The translations under genes and the position numbers were made by a program. A stretch of DNA of 64,000 nt, taken from assembly GCA_963676345.2 (NCBI GenBank), contig CAXXTS010000001.1, positions 186,001 through 250,000 on the forward strand, given 5' to 3'. Under the pieces are notes generated by a model, which worked only from the letters and a program-made list of their open reading frames with translations, was not told the origin of the DNA and ran no database searches. This document shows, piece after piece, positions 1 to 9,330 of the stretch. Position 1 is the first letter of the stretch; each line of letters opens with the position of its first letter. This stretch comes from G963665925 sp963676345. Lineage in GTDB: Bacteria > Bacillota > Clostridia > Peptostreptococcales > Acidaminobacteraceae.

Positions 1-1
1 C

Positions 2-2911
2 TATGCGCCTGACTGGCGACCTGATTTTGACCAGCCTGATTTTGCCAGTGCCCTATCTCTGATTTTTAAGGACATGTACCTTGAACAGATTGAAAGGCTC
101 AATAGGTTGCCCCAAAAACAGCGTAGAGACATTGTCAATTTACTTGATCCGAGTCTCATTCGCCCCAGTGCATCTAAGGGATTCGTCAGCTTTATGCTTA
201 ACGAAAGCGCAGTGCAGGGTCATTTTATCGATTCAGGCTTCCAGCTTCTAGCAGAAGGCCCAGACGAAACTGAAGTTTACTTCGAAACAACAAAGCCACT
301 TTACATATCAGATGCACGTATTGAGAAATGCTTTGTTTATACACACGAAAACGGCTGGCTGTCAGCACACACACCACAATCAAATGGGGTGGAATTTCCC
401 CTGTTTGAAATTGACCCTTCGCACAACATAAATACCGCTGGCATGACGCTTGATGATTCCAATTGGTTAAATCTGCGGCCTGGCATGCGCCTTTTGATCG
501 ACTTTGAAACCAGCCATGAAATGGATACACGTAGGCTGATGGAGGGCCTTTCAAATAGTGCTAAGGCTCAGTTTACCGCCAACAGTGGTGAAGAGGCTTT
601 TCTACTGAGCGCCGACTTAATTGATAACAGGATTTGCATTGAAGTGCCAAAGGGCAAACACATTAATGGTCAAATACACTGCCAGTTCCTTGACTTAACT
701 TACTTTAGAGACATTGATGTAACGGGACTCGTCCTTCATATTCAAACTGAGCACCTAGCGCCACAAGGTCTTTTGTATAATGATATTCCGCTTGAAGTCA
801 GTAAAAAACATCGGGCCATACTGCCATTTGGCGATGCTTTTAATGTTTTTGATGTCTTTATGATTGGCGAGGACGAGCTTTTTACAAAACCCGGTGCTGA
901 GGTCACACTTGAGTTTAAAGTAAAAACCTTCTTAAAAACCATCGAACAGGTTGGAGAAGCACCCCTTGTAAAATGGCGTAACATTATGCATGAATCCGAA
1001 CTGCGCGAACCAGAAGAAAAGCGCATACGCATTGAAAGCATCACTTGGGAATACTGGAACGGTACGGGCTGGACACCTCTTCAAATGAATCCTGAAGCCT
1101 ATACAATACCAGAAGAAGGCATGTGGCCAGTCACCTTCATTTGCCCTCAGGACATCCAAAAGGCCATATTCGGACCTATGGAATGTGCTTATATTCGCGC
1201 GCGCATCAAAAAAGTCGAAAATGCTTTCGCCCCACTTGGCGAAACCGCAGTTCCCATGTTTTCAAAAGTAAACGTACATATAGACACAAGTCAGCAAAGT
1301 CAGCAATGTCTCGCTAAACCTCAAGCACTTATACTAAAGTCAAACTTAGAGACAAACCGTTTGGAATATAAGGATCTGGAAAACCCAGAAATTGAACTTC
1401 TGCCTCCACCAGATACAGGCCTATTTAAAGCTGTATATATCGCTCTTTCAAAACCGCTTTCAAAAGGCCCAATTCGCTTTGAAATCAGCCCTGTCTTCAC
1501 CGACAAGTCTGACGAAAAGGCACTTTTCAAAATGCAGTATTATGGTTGCAAAAGTGGGCGTGAGGGCTGGTATGACATGCGCCATGAAGATGAAACCGAT
1601 GGCTTTACCATGAACGGCCTCATCAGTTTCATGGCCCCTGAAACGATGAAAGAAACTAGGCGCTTTAACGCTCAAAGCTACTGGCTCCGAATTATACCAA
1701 TCGGTACTGAAAACGGCATGCACTCGCCTCAGAATTATTCACGCAATATTAATTTACGCATGAATGGCATTGAAATCACACAGCAGGAAACCCTTGACGC
1801 TGAGTATTTTTCAACAGCAGCCATTCAGCCGGGAATTACACTGCGGCTTTCAAGAGCACCTATTCTAAAGGCTCAGGTCTGGGTTAACGAACTCGGGTCT
1901 ATTTCAGATGCTCAAGCCACGTCCTATAAAAATGCACATCCAAATGCCATACGTATTGAAAAAGATAAGAGCGGCGAACATACTGGCATATGGATTCGCT
2001 GGCAAGAGGTTCGAAGCTTTTCTGATAATCATCCTTCAAAGCGCATATTCACCCTGGATGCAAAAGAAGGCATCATTACATTTGGTGATGGAAAGCACGG
2101 AAAAATTCCCCACAGTGACCTGCCAGAGTTTATTGAAGTGGATTATGCACTTGGTGGCGGAACCAATGGCAATGTAGGCCCACTGCAGATCAATAAGGCA
2201 ATTTCGGGGATTCCTTTTCTCGAAAGTGTCTATAATGGCAGTCCGACTTGGGGCGGACTTGACGGCGAGTGGACACAAACAGCTGAAAAGCGCATCAGTC
2301 AGTATATTCGTCATAGAAACATTGCCCTTAGTACAGCGGATATTACAGCTATTATTATGGCAGATATACGTGATATATACGATGTGCGTGTCACCGCCCA
2401 ACAGGGCAGATTATCTATCTCCATAATGCCAGACACCTATCCTTATCAGACAAGCCACTTTTTCGAAATCAAAAGTCGTGTGAAAAGCGTACTGGAAACG
2501 GCACTGTCACATACAGTTTATGAACAGCAGCGCTACGAAGTCATACCGCCTGTTCACATAGCATACAGCATTAATATGGATGTCAATGTGACCACGGCAA
2601 GCGACTATATTAAAGCCCTCAGTGCATGGCATGACAGACTGGATGCCTATTTCCATCCGCTAAGAGGCGGGGTTCTTGAAAATGGCTGGTCTATAGGCAC
2701 CTTGCCTGACCATACAAAGGTGCTTACTGATTTAGGGCATATGATGGAAGGCAGCGAGCGCATTGAGAATATTATGATTCAACGTCATATTATATTGGGA
2801 CAAAAGAAAATACCACTGACCCATAAGCACATTCTTGATCAGATTGACTTAAAACACGCCATTCCAGTGAGTGGCGACCACGATATACGCATACGAATCA
2901 GCGGCAAATAA
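2..2911 (+). CDS. Baseplate assembly protein of a contractile injection system (5' partial)
   Basis: The reading frame is already open at base 2 and runs in frame into the first ATG at 74, so the gene begins before the window and 969 residues are visible. The residues ahead of that ATG (YAPDW, then PDFASALSLIF and MYLEQIERLN) match the conserved N-terminal motif of large baseplate proteins in extracellular contractile injection systems and related phage tails, so the internal ATG is not the start. The C-terminal third (ITFGDGKHGKIP, then a glycine-rich VDYALGGGTNGNVG stretch) is typical of baseplate-J/gp47-like proteins. The inferred role is a wedge component of the baseplate that anchors tube and sheath. 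It is followed after 10 bases by a second baseplate-J gene in the same operon. The family call is firm; which subtype of injection system this is cannot be told without the upstream genes. Confidence 0.85.
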   Translation, partial: YAPDWRPDFDQPDFASALSLIFKDMYLEQIERLNRLPQKQRRDIVNLLDPSLIRPSASKGFVSFMLNESAVQGHFIDSGFQLLAEGPDETEVYFETTKPLYISDARIEKCFVYTHENGWLSAHTPQSNGVEFPLFEIDPSHNINTAGMTLDDSNWLNLRPGMRLLIDFETSHEMDTRRLMEGLSNSAKAQFTANSGEEAFLLSADLIDNRICIEVPKGKHINGQIHCQFLDLTYFRDIDVTGLVLHIQTEHLAPQGLLYNDIPLEVSKKHRAILPFGDAFNVFDVFMIGEDELFTKPGAEVTLEFKVKTFLKTIEQVGEAPLVKWRNIMHESELREPEEKRIRIESITWEYWNGTGWTPLQMNPEAYTIPEEGMWPVTFICPQDIQKAIFGPMECAYIRARIKKVENAFAPLGETAVPMFSKVNVHIDTSQQSQQCLAKPQALILKSNLETNRLEYKDLENPEIELLPPPDTGLFKAVYIALSKPLSKGPIRFEISPVFTDKSDEKALFKMQYYGCKSGREGWYDMRHEDETDGFTMNGLISFMAPETMKETRRFNAQSYWLRIIPIGTENGMHSPQNYSRNINLRMNGIEITQQETLDAEYFSTAAIQPGITLRLSRAPILKAQVWVNELGSISDAQATSYKNAHPNAIRIEKDKSGEHTGIWIRWQEVRSFSDNHPSKRIFTLDAKEGIITFGDGKHGKIPHSDLPEFIEVDYALGGGTNGNVGPLQINKAISGIPFLESVYNGSPTWGGLDGEWTQTAEKRISQYIRHRNIALSTADITAIIMADIRDIYDVRVTAQQGRLSISIMPDTYPYQTSHFFEIKSRVKSVLETALSHTVYEQQRYEVIPPVHIAYSINMDVNVTTASDYIKALSAWHDRLDAYFHPLRGGVLENGWSIGTLPDHTKVLTDLGHMMEGSERIENIMIQRHIILGQKKIPLTHKHILDQIDLKHAIPVSGDHDIRIRISGK

Positions 2912-2921
2912 GAGGTGGCCC

Positions 2922-5036
2922 ATGCTTAAACAAAAACGATTAGACGACCAAAACTTCATCGAAATAGTAAATCGTTCAAAGCGGCTCATACAAAAATATG
3001 CACCTGACTGGACCAATGAGAACGCCTCTGACCCCGGTATAGCTATTCTGGAAATGCTCGCATGGCTCAAAGACAGCAGCCAGTACTATATGGATCAGAG
3101 TCACCATATATCGACCAGTGCATATATGGAACTCCTTGGCATTAAACCACGCTCAGCCATGCCCGCTCAGATGATTGTACAGGCACTCAAACCACAAACT
3201 GCAAAAGAAGAATCATCAATAAATCTTCCTAAGGGGTATCCGTTTTCTGCAAGAGATATGCCCTTTGAGCTGGCGCACAGCTATACGGTTCAACCTGCTG
3301 AAGTTCGCGCTGTATATAGCTCAAATGCAGACTTTAGCGCACGCATTCTCGATTTGTCGACCGCTTTTGAAAACAACGCTAAGGCCTATCCGCTCAGTAG
3401 GGAGCCCTATGTTGGCGCCTGCCTATACTTAGGCTTTGATAACTTGTGCAGCGGTCCGCTTTCCATATATTTTGACATGGAGGAAGACCCGCAGGGTTAT
3501 AGGAACCCATGTGACTTATGCACAACGGAGTTTGCAAAAGGTGTATGGGAAATTGCGGATGTTGCTGGTGAGGTGGTTCAGTGGCAAACCATGGATGTCA
3601 TACATGATGAAACCTGTCATTTTATGCAAGACGGCATTATAACGCTTTCAAGCGATAAGCAGCCAAGCACTTTCGCACTTTTAAAAGGTGAAGAAGCATT
3701 GGTATGGATTCGCTTTAGACTAACCCATACCAGTTATGACCGCACACCGGTCTGTAAGCACATTTTTGTAAATGGCATGCGTCTTGTTCAGCAAAAGACC
3801 CACATTCAGTCCTATACCTACAACTCAAACGCACTCGAAAATACAAATGAAATCCAGATTGATGGCTTTGTTGAACAAGCAGATCAGATTTTAGTTGAAG
3901 CAGGGACTGCACCAGATTTTTGCCCGCTTTCCACAAACCAGTACACACTCACTTACAGTCCTATGGGCTTTTTAAAGCTGCACGTGGAAAGGGACACTTT
4001 AAAAAATGACGATACACTTCGTGTTCTTGTCGGAAAAGGGGACTCAGGCGGGATTTTAACTTATACGGTACGCGGCCTGCCCTTTGAATCTATCGAAACT
4101 GGACTTGAAGACTTAATTTTCGATTCTGTTGAACTGGAAATCAATGAAGATTTTCGATTTGATCTATGGAAAAAATGGGAGCTTGTCCACCACATATATG
4201 CCTCGGAATCACATAGCAGACACTTGGTCCTGCGGCCTGACTTAGGAAGGCTTGAATTTGGAAACAATGAGCTTGGTGCACTTCCAGACCCATGCGAGAA
4301 CGGTCTGCGCCTGACACGGGCCATTACTTCAAAAAAAGAACGGGGCAATGGGCAGTATACACATATCACACCCGCACGAACAAGTGCAGACATGAAGTTT
4401 CGACCGCTGACGCGCGCTCGAAACGGTGCTGAAGACGAGTCCGTTGCTGATGCAACGCGGCGCTTTAAAAAGACACTCATGACACCTCAGGTGCTTAGTG
4501 GAAAGAGCCATATTGAGCAAGTTATCGGGACAACTCCAGGACTTGCCATTCGTGATGTTGCCGTTGTACCAAGTCCCTCATCACATAAAAAAGGACGCAT
4601 TGTCATACTCCCTAAAAGCTTTGAAAAGCACCCAACGCTTCCTGACATATACTTGAAAATTCTCTCCAAGCGGATTGAAGATATGCGCCTGATCACTGAA
4701 GGCTGGCTTGTAAGCGGTCCAGAGTACATCGACATACAGGTAAAGCTGGAAATCATTAAGGACCCGGCTGTGAATTTATCCCGTATAAATATTGAAAATG
4801 TTATTAGGGACTTCATTGAACCCAAGTACGGTAAACGCTTTGGCAAACGGTATGCCACCTCCGTGCTGGCAAGGGATTTAGAACGCATAAGCGGCCTTGT
4901 CCGCGTTTCTAGACTCAGTATTCAGACCAAATCCGGTGCCTTTAAAATGTCCGAGGGCGATATACAGCTTCCAAAAACCGCCATCGGTAGACTCTCACAA
5001 CTTGACCTGCAGTTTCTAAACAACCAAGGGTGGTGA
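2922..5036 (+). CDS. Baseplate J-like protein
   Basis: The protein has 704 residues. The ATG at 2922 is chosen over an upstream in-frame start at 2871 because it follows an AGAGGTGG ribosome site and the upstream start lies inside the previous gene. The N-terminal region contains YAPDWTNENASDPGIAILEML and then YMELLGIKPRSAMPAQ, the hallmark of the second, shorter baseplate-J paralogue found beside the large one in injection-system and phage-tail loci. The C-terminal part (residues about 500-650: REDGNxE-like acidic stretch, ATRRFKKTLMTPQVLSGKSHIEQV) resembles the gp47/J domain that builds the baseplate wedge. It ends 5 bases before the next gene, so translation is probably coupled. No catalytic function is expected. 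Confidence 0.85.
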   Translation: MLKQKRLDDQNFIEIVNRSKRLIQKYAPDWTNENASDPGIAILEMLAWLKDSSQYYMDQSHHISTSAYMELLGIKPRSAMPAQMIVQALKPQTAKEESSINLPKGYPFSARDMPFELAHSYTVQPAEVRAVYSSNADFSARILDLSTAFENNAKAYPLSREPYVGACLYLGFDNLCSGPLSIYFDMEEDPQGYRNPCDLCTTEFAKGVWEIADVAGEVVQWQTMDVIHDETCHFMQDGIITLSSDKQPSTFALLKGEEALVWIRFRLTHTSYDRTPVCKHIFVNGMRLVQQKTHIQSYTYNSNALENTNEIQIDGFVEQADQILVEAGTAPDFCPLSTNQYTLTYSPMGFLKLHVERDTLKNDDTLRVLVGKGDSGGILTYTVRGLPFESIETGLEDLIFDSVELEINEDFRFDLWKKWELVHHIYASESHSRHLVLRPDLGRLEFGNNELGALPDPCENGLRLTRAITSKKERGNGQYTHITPARTSADMKFRPLTRARNGAEDESVADATRRFKKTLMTPQVLSGKSHIEQVIGTTPGLAIRDVAVVPSPSSHKKGRIVILPKSFEKHPTLPDIYLKILSKRIEDMRLITEGWLVSGPEYIDIQVKLEIIKDPAVNLSRINIENVIRDFIEPKYGKRFGKRYATSVLARDLERISGLVRVSRLSIQTKSGAFKMSEGDIQLPKTAIGRLSQLDLQFLNNQGW

Positions 5037-5041
5037 TCCTT

Positions 5042-6157
5042 ATGCAAAAGGATAAAAAATTTTTTAGCATTAATAAAAAAACGGATTTTGAAAAATGCAC
5101 CAGTCAGAATCTGCATATTGAAAATGACACGGTTCAGCTGGATGAACAAGCACAAAAGGGCATATTCTTTCTAAAACCCGTGGACACCTTCGAAAAGGGC
5201 ATGGTCTGGGATCGCATTGCTATTCAAATGAATACACCCGATGGCTCAAAGGTCAAGGGGTTCTTTCACGCAACGGATTCAGAGGCGCTTTATAAGGCTG
5301 CACTAAACCCTCAAGCGTCCTTAAAAGAAAAACTAAGTCTCTTTGAAACCCTTGAGATGCTTGAGATTGATGATCCTTCTGATGCGCTTATTCATACGCT
5401 AAAGGGACGCTACCTCCTGGGGTGGCTTAGCATATTTGCATCGGGCGCATCGCCAGTCATTGAACGTATACGGATACATTATCCTTTTCAGTCTTTGCTG
5501 GACTATCTGCCTGAGGTTTTCAGAACAGGTGAAAATGCTGATTTTTTACACCGCTATCTATCCATATTCAGAACCCTTCTAATGGAGCTGGAAGAAGAAA
5601 TTGATCTTAGTCCACTGCACCTTTTAACAGAACACGGTTCAGAAGACGACATTTGGTGGCTGGCACAGACCCTTGGACTTGAATCGCCCGAAATTTGGAG
5701 TATTAAGGCCCTTAAGAATCGGGTAAGAAAAGCAACAGAACTCAGCCAAATTCGGGGAACTCGGCTAGGCATTCATGAAGTCACTAGATTTATAGCGGGA
5801 CTTGACTGCTTCATCGTTGAACAGCATGACCTTGGACGTAAAGGGGCCGACGCTTACTTAATCACACTCTATGATAGATTATACGGAAAGTCGCCATCTG
5901 ATTTTACGGTAATCGTACCTGAGGACAAGCTTGCTTCCGAACAGGTCTATAACCAAATGAAAAAAGCCATCGATGGAGTAAAACCCGCTTTTGCAAGTTG
6001 CAGACTGGTTTCACTTCAGCCCTATTTAAGACTTGACCAGCATGCTTATTTGGGTATTAACTCAACTATAAATAAACCCGGGCCGCTTGTACTGGATAAT
6101 CGGTCATCTTTGCCATATAAAACCGTATTGATAGATCGTGCTGAAAGGGAGATGTAA
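5042..6157 (+). CDS. Phage tail protein I-like baseplate component
   Basis: The protein has 371 residues from the ATG at 5042, which sits behind an AGGGTGGTG ribosome site; an in-frame GTG at 5030 overlaps the previous stop and is less likely. From about residue 145 the protein follows the tail protein I pattern: LLDYLPEVFRTGENADFLHRY, then a WWLAQTLGLE segment and an RGTRLGIHEVTRFIAG motif (the RGT-x-x-G signature). These proteins link the baseplate wedge to fibres in phage P2-like tails and in contractile injection systems. The first 140 residues are not familiar and may be a locus-specific extension. It overlaps nothing and is 1 base from the next start, as expected for a structural operon. 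Confidence 0.8.
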   Translation: MQKDKKFFSINKKTDFEKCTSQNLHIENDTVQLDEQAQKGIFFLKPVDTFEKGMVWDRIAIQMNTPDGSKVKGFFHATDSEALYKAALNPQASLKEKLSLFETLEMLEIDDPSDALIHTLKGRYLLGWLSIFASGASPVIERIRIHYPFQSLLDYLPEVFRTGENADFLHRYLSIFRTLLMELEEEIDLSPLHLLTEHGSEDDIWWLAQTLGLESPEIWSIKALKNRVRKATELSQIRGTRLGIHEVTRFIAGLDCFIVEQHDLGRKGADAYLITLYDRLYGKSPSDFTVIVPEDKLASEQVYNQMKKAIDGVKPAFASCRLVSLQPYLRLDQHAYLGINSTINKPGPLVLDNRSSLPYKTVLIDRAEREM

Positions 6158-6158
6158 G

Positions 6159-7925
6159 ATGAAGAATGATAAAATATATCCGTTTACTCGCAATCGATAT
6201 TTTTATGGAAAACTCTTAACCGTTCGAGATTTTGAAATAGAACAGCGCTATTTCAATGACAAACGGCGCATGATTAACCGTCTGGCTGTTGGAACGGGCA
6301 TCCTTTCAGGACTGGATGTGGTCGCTGTAAACGACAGAACCCTTTCTATTGATCCAGGTATTGCCATTGACAGCTACGGCAGAGAAATCATCGTTTCTGT
6401 GCCTGCAATGCATATGCTCAGTGACCTTGAAGGCTTTGATCAAGAAAATTTATCAGATACATACTACCTGTGCATTGAGTATGCTGAACAACCCGAAGAG
6501 CTCGTTCATAGTGTTGCACAAACAAGCGGTGATGGTGAATACGCACGCATGAATGAAACCTATAGCCTTTCTTTAAAAAAGGACTACCGGTCTAGTGTGC
6601 AAACCTTAAAGGAAAAACTGCTTTTAACCCGGTATCCGCTCTATAGCTCTGACGAAATTGATTTAGAGCTGACCCTTTATGACTTGACGAGCACCAAGGG
6701 GACTTATGACGTCTCTCTTACAGTAAACCGCAAGTCAGAAGGCATTCCAATGCACGTGTCCCTAGCACTTGAAGGGACTTATATGATGCGCACTCAGCCG
6801 CTCAAGCTGGATTTTAATGCAGATGACAAGTGCCCTTATGGCATATATACGGTTTCTAAAACCGTTTCAATGCAGGATATTCAACCTGTTGTAGATACCA
6901 TCACCCTGTCTGGCGGTAGCTTTAATGTCACAACTGGGCAACGGGAAATTGAACGCGCCATTGAGCTGAGACACCAGGTGGAAATTATTAATGATACATT
7001 GTCCTCAGCACTTCATAAACGCTATTATGAACTTCCATTTGACGAACTCATTCAGAGTAAACAGGATCAAACCATTTGCCTTGGTAAAATCAATTTGATT
7101 CCAGCCGGTGAAACCTATCTAATTGATGGTATAGATAAGCCCGACACCAGCGCTTTTGTGGTTCCTCAGGCCTTGCGACACATTTTGTCTGAACTTGACA
7201 ATAAGCCGCTTACTCAAGAACCTGTCAAGCAAGAAATAGAGCTTGATGATAGGCTTTTACAGGAAACGGTGGACAACAAGCTGCGTAGTGCGCGGATCTC
7301 CAACGTGAGAACCGGAATTTATACATTTGACCAGCCAGAAGGACGCATTCAGGAGAAAGTGCTCTTTTCAGAAGAAATTGAACACGGCCTGGGTCGCGGA
7401 GAAGGCTTTTTAACCTTTGCCCTTGAACACGAACCCGATGTTGGCGATGAATACGGCAGTGCACGTCAAGTCTTCTTCGGTGATCCATCTGTCTTTGAGG
7501 ACTCTGCTTATACAAGTGAGCAGCCAGACTTAAAAGTGTCAGGTGTGCTGTATCCAAATAAGGGGAGCTTCAGAATGGCACTGTCCGGAGCAATAAAGGA
7601 AATCGATCAGCCTGTGCGTATTCGTTGGAGACTTGAAAAATCGACACCGGAAACAAACCAGCCACTCGCTGATGATAATCCGCTGCGTATAGAAATTCAA
7701 CCAAACCCTGGACACATTCTGCCAAGACAGACCCTCCTGCTTAAGGCAATTGATAAAGACGGCGAACCTGCGGTATGTACTTGGGCAGTAACTGATGATG
7801 GCGCAGGATCTATAGATGAAAATGGCCTATATAGCGCCCCTGCAAAAGAAGGGGTGTATACCATTACTGCGACCAGCGACAAAGGTTACGTTTCAACAGG
7901 GTATATTGTCGTTGAAAATGATTGA
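6159..7925 (+). CDS. Injection-system locus protein with C-terminal Ig-like domain
   Basis: The protein has 588 residues. The start at 6159 follows GGGAG at good spacing; an upstream in-frame start would lie inside the previous gene. The N-terminal 80 residues (RNRYFYGKLLTVRDFEIEQ, then PGIAIDSYGREIIV) are of a type I recall next to baseplate genes in injection-system loci, but I cannot name a defined function. The middle is beta-rich with no recognised motif. Residues about 505-588 look like a bacterial Ig-like domain (CTWAVTDDGAGSIDENGLY followed by a TITATS strand). No signal peptide or membrane segment is visible. As last gene of the operon, ahead of a strong terminator, it is a plausible fibre, spike or target-binding component; that role is inference. 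Confidence 0.6.
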   Translation: MKNDKIYPFTRNRYFYGKLLTVRDFEIEQRYFNDKRRMINRLAVGTGILSGLDVVAVNDRTLSIDPGIAIDSYGREIIVSVPAMHMLSDLEGFDQENLSDTYYLCIEYAEQPEELVHSVAQTSGDGEYARMNETYSLSLKKDYRSSVQTLKEKLLLTRYPLYSSDEIDLELTLYDLTSTKGTYDVSLTVNRKSEGIPMHVSLALEGTYMMRTQPLKLDFNADDKCPYGIYTVSKTVSMQDIQPVVDTITLSGGSFNVTTGQREIERAIELRHQVEIINDTLSSALHKRYYELPFDELIQSKQDQTICLGKINLIPAGETYLIDGIDKPDTSAFVVPQALRHILSELDNKPLTQEPVKQEIELDDRLLQETVDNKLRSARISNVRTGIYTFDQPEGRIQEKVLFSEEIEHGLGRGEGFLTFALEHEPDVGDEYGSARQVFFGDPSVFEDSAYTSEQPDLKVSGVLYPNKGSFRMALSGAIKEIDQPVRIRWRLEKSTPETNQPLADDNPLRIEIQPNPGHILPRQTLLLKAIDKDGEPAVCTWAVTDDGAGSIDENGLYSAPAKEGVYTITATSDKGYVSTGYIVVEND

Positions 7926-7947
7926 TAGAATCTTAATAGAGATGAGG

Positions 7948-7980
7948 AGCGCCCCAACGAAGCGGGCGCTTTCTCTTTTT
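7948..7980 (+). terminator. Rho-independent terminator of the injection-system operon
   Basis: A 7-bp perfect stem AGCGCCC/GGGCGCT (7948-7954 with 7964-7970) is followed by a T-rich tail ending in TTTTT. It lies 22 bases after the last structural gene. The remaining bases up to 8224 hold no gene I can support, only the promoter region of the next regulator. Confidence 0.85.
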
Positions 7981-8224
7981 AACTCGTTTTATAACTCTTT
8001 TTAACTAAGCACGCGCAAGACCCATTTGATTTTTAATGAAAAAAAAGCCATTATTATATTAGGTCTACAAATATATTTGATTGACTGCCTCGACAGCCTC
8101 CACGAATATCACCATTCAAATCATATAACTTTTCACGGATGCTTTATTGACCGTGCTCTAGTGGGGGCATTTCTGTTCTACCATAATTGGAAATGACCAT
8201 TAAATTTTGCCTGTGAGGTTTATT

Positions 8225-9196
8225 ATGAAGAAAACCGAGAGACTAAACGGTATAATATACGCGCTTAAAGAACGGGGAAAAATGACAGCCTCTGAGCTCG
8301 CAGAGCTATTTGAAGTCAGTCTTCGAACCATCTACCGGGACATTGACGCCCTTGGACAACTTAAAGTGCCCATTTATACATACGAAGGGGTTCACGGCGG
8401 TTACGAAATCGATATGAAGTATTTCATGCCAAGTATTAGGCTTACACAAGATGAAATCATTATGCTCTTAATGGTGCTTGCTTACGGAGAGCGTATTAAA
8501 ATGCCCGGCCTTACGGGGGACTATCAGATCCTTAAAGGGAAAGTGATTCATGCCTTAACTGACATAGATCAAGATAAAATTGAAAAGCTTATGAAACATA
8601 TTGTTTTCAGTTCCCACAGAGTTGAGCCCGGTCATTATGAAACAGATGTTCTTAAACCTATACTCGAGAGCTTTCTGAACGCATGTAATTTAGAAATGGC
8701 ATACTATAACCCAAGAAGGGATTCCTATGCATTTCGAAAAATATCGCCGCAGACCTTGTTCTTTGAAGAAGGTGGCTGGTACTTGAGCGCCTATTGTCAT
8801 TTGAGAGAAGAAAAGCGGATCTTTCGCCTAGATAGAATACGGTCCCTCAAGGTAAATGCACAAGAGAACCATTACCTTGATAAAGACATCGTGAGTTCAA
8901 GTGACAAGTTTACAGTTACGCACTATGTTCTGTCCATTGAAGCACCACTTTACCGCGTACTCAAGGACAATGACTACTTTTCTAATGTTGTGGTTTTAAC
9001 AGATGAAGAAGGTCTTGAAGCGGGATACAAAAAAACAGATTCAAATTGCATATTCATTAAGTTTAGCACCCGATACAAAGAAGATATTCTAAACATTGTA
9101 CTGAACAACCCACAAGCTATCACCCTTATTGCGCCCCACGAATTTAAAGCTGAAGTAATGGAAAAAGCTAAAGCCCTATTTGTAAAGTATGTTTAG
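8225..9196 (+). CDS. HTH/WYL-domain transcriptional regulator (YafY family)
   Basis: The protein has 323 residues from the ATG at 8225, which follows GTGAGGT; an upstream in-frame TTG at 8207 has no ribosome site. The N-terminus is a winged helix-turn-helix of the HTH_11/DeoR type (MTASELAELFEVSLRTIYRD, residues about 21-40). Residues about 140-215 match a WYL domain (ISPQTLFFEEGGWYLSAYC with FRLDRI following), followed by the usual C-terminal extension. WYL proteins bind small ligands or nucleic acids and control nearby operons. The gene has its own terminator, so it is not obviously co-transcribed with the hydrolase downstream, but the adjacency makes that operon a candidate target. Confidence 0.85.
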   Translation: MKKTERLNGIIYALKERGKMTASELAELFEVSLRTIYRDIDALGQLKVPIYTYEGVHGGYEIDMKYFMPSIRLTQDEIIMLLMVLAYGERIKMPGLTGDYQILKGKVIHALTDIDQDKIEKLMKHIVFSSHRVEPGHYETDVLKPILESFLNACNLEMAYYNPRRDSYAFRKISPQTLFFEEGGWYLSAYCHLREEKRIFRLDRIRSLKVNAQENHYLDKDIVSSSDKFTVTHYVLSIEAPLYRVLKDNDYFSNVVVLTDEEGLEAGYKKTDSNCIFIKFSTRYKEDILNIVLNNPQAITLIAPHEFKAEVMEKAKALFVKYV

Positions 9197-9216
9197 AAAA
9201 AATCCAATTCATATTC

Positions 9217-9250
9217 AGAACGCTGACAGGTTTGTGTCAGCGTTCTTTTG
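9217..9250 (+). terminator. Rho-independent terminator
   Basis: A perfect 12-bp stem AGAACGCTGACA/TGTCAGCGTTCT with a 6-base loop is followed by TTTTG. It lies 20 bases after the WYL regulator gene and separates it from the phosphotriesterase-like gene. Confidence 0.9.
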
Positions 9251-9330
9251 TTATTGTAATCCTATACTGTTGAAACTGTTATTTCACATACTGTTCAATA
9301 TGAACAGAGCATTTAAAAAGGAGCGTATTT

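Noticed and set aside
4061..4480. 139-codon minus-strand frame inside a baseplate gene, and similar long antisense frames elsewhere
   Set aside because: Shadows of strongly supported genes, without ribosome sites.
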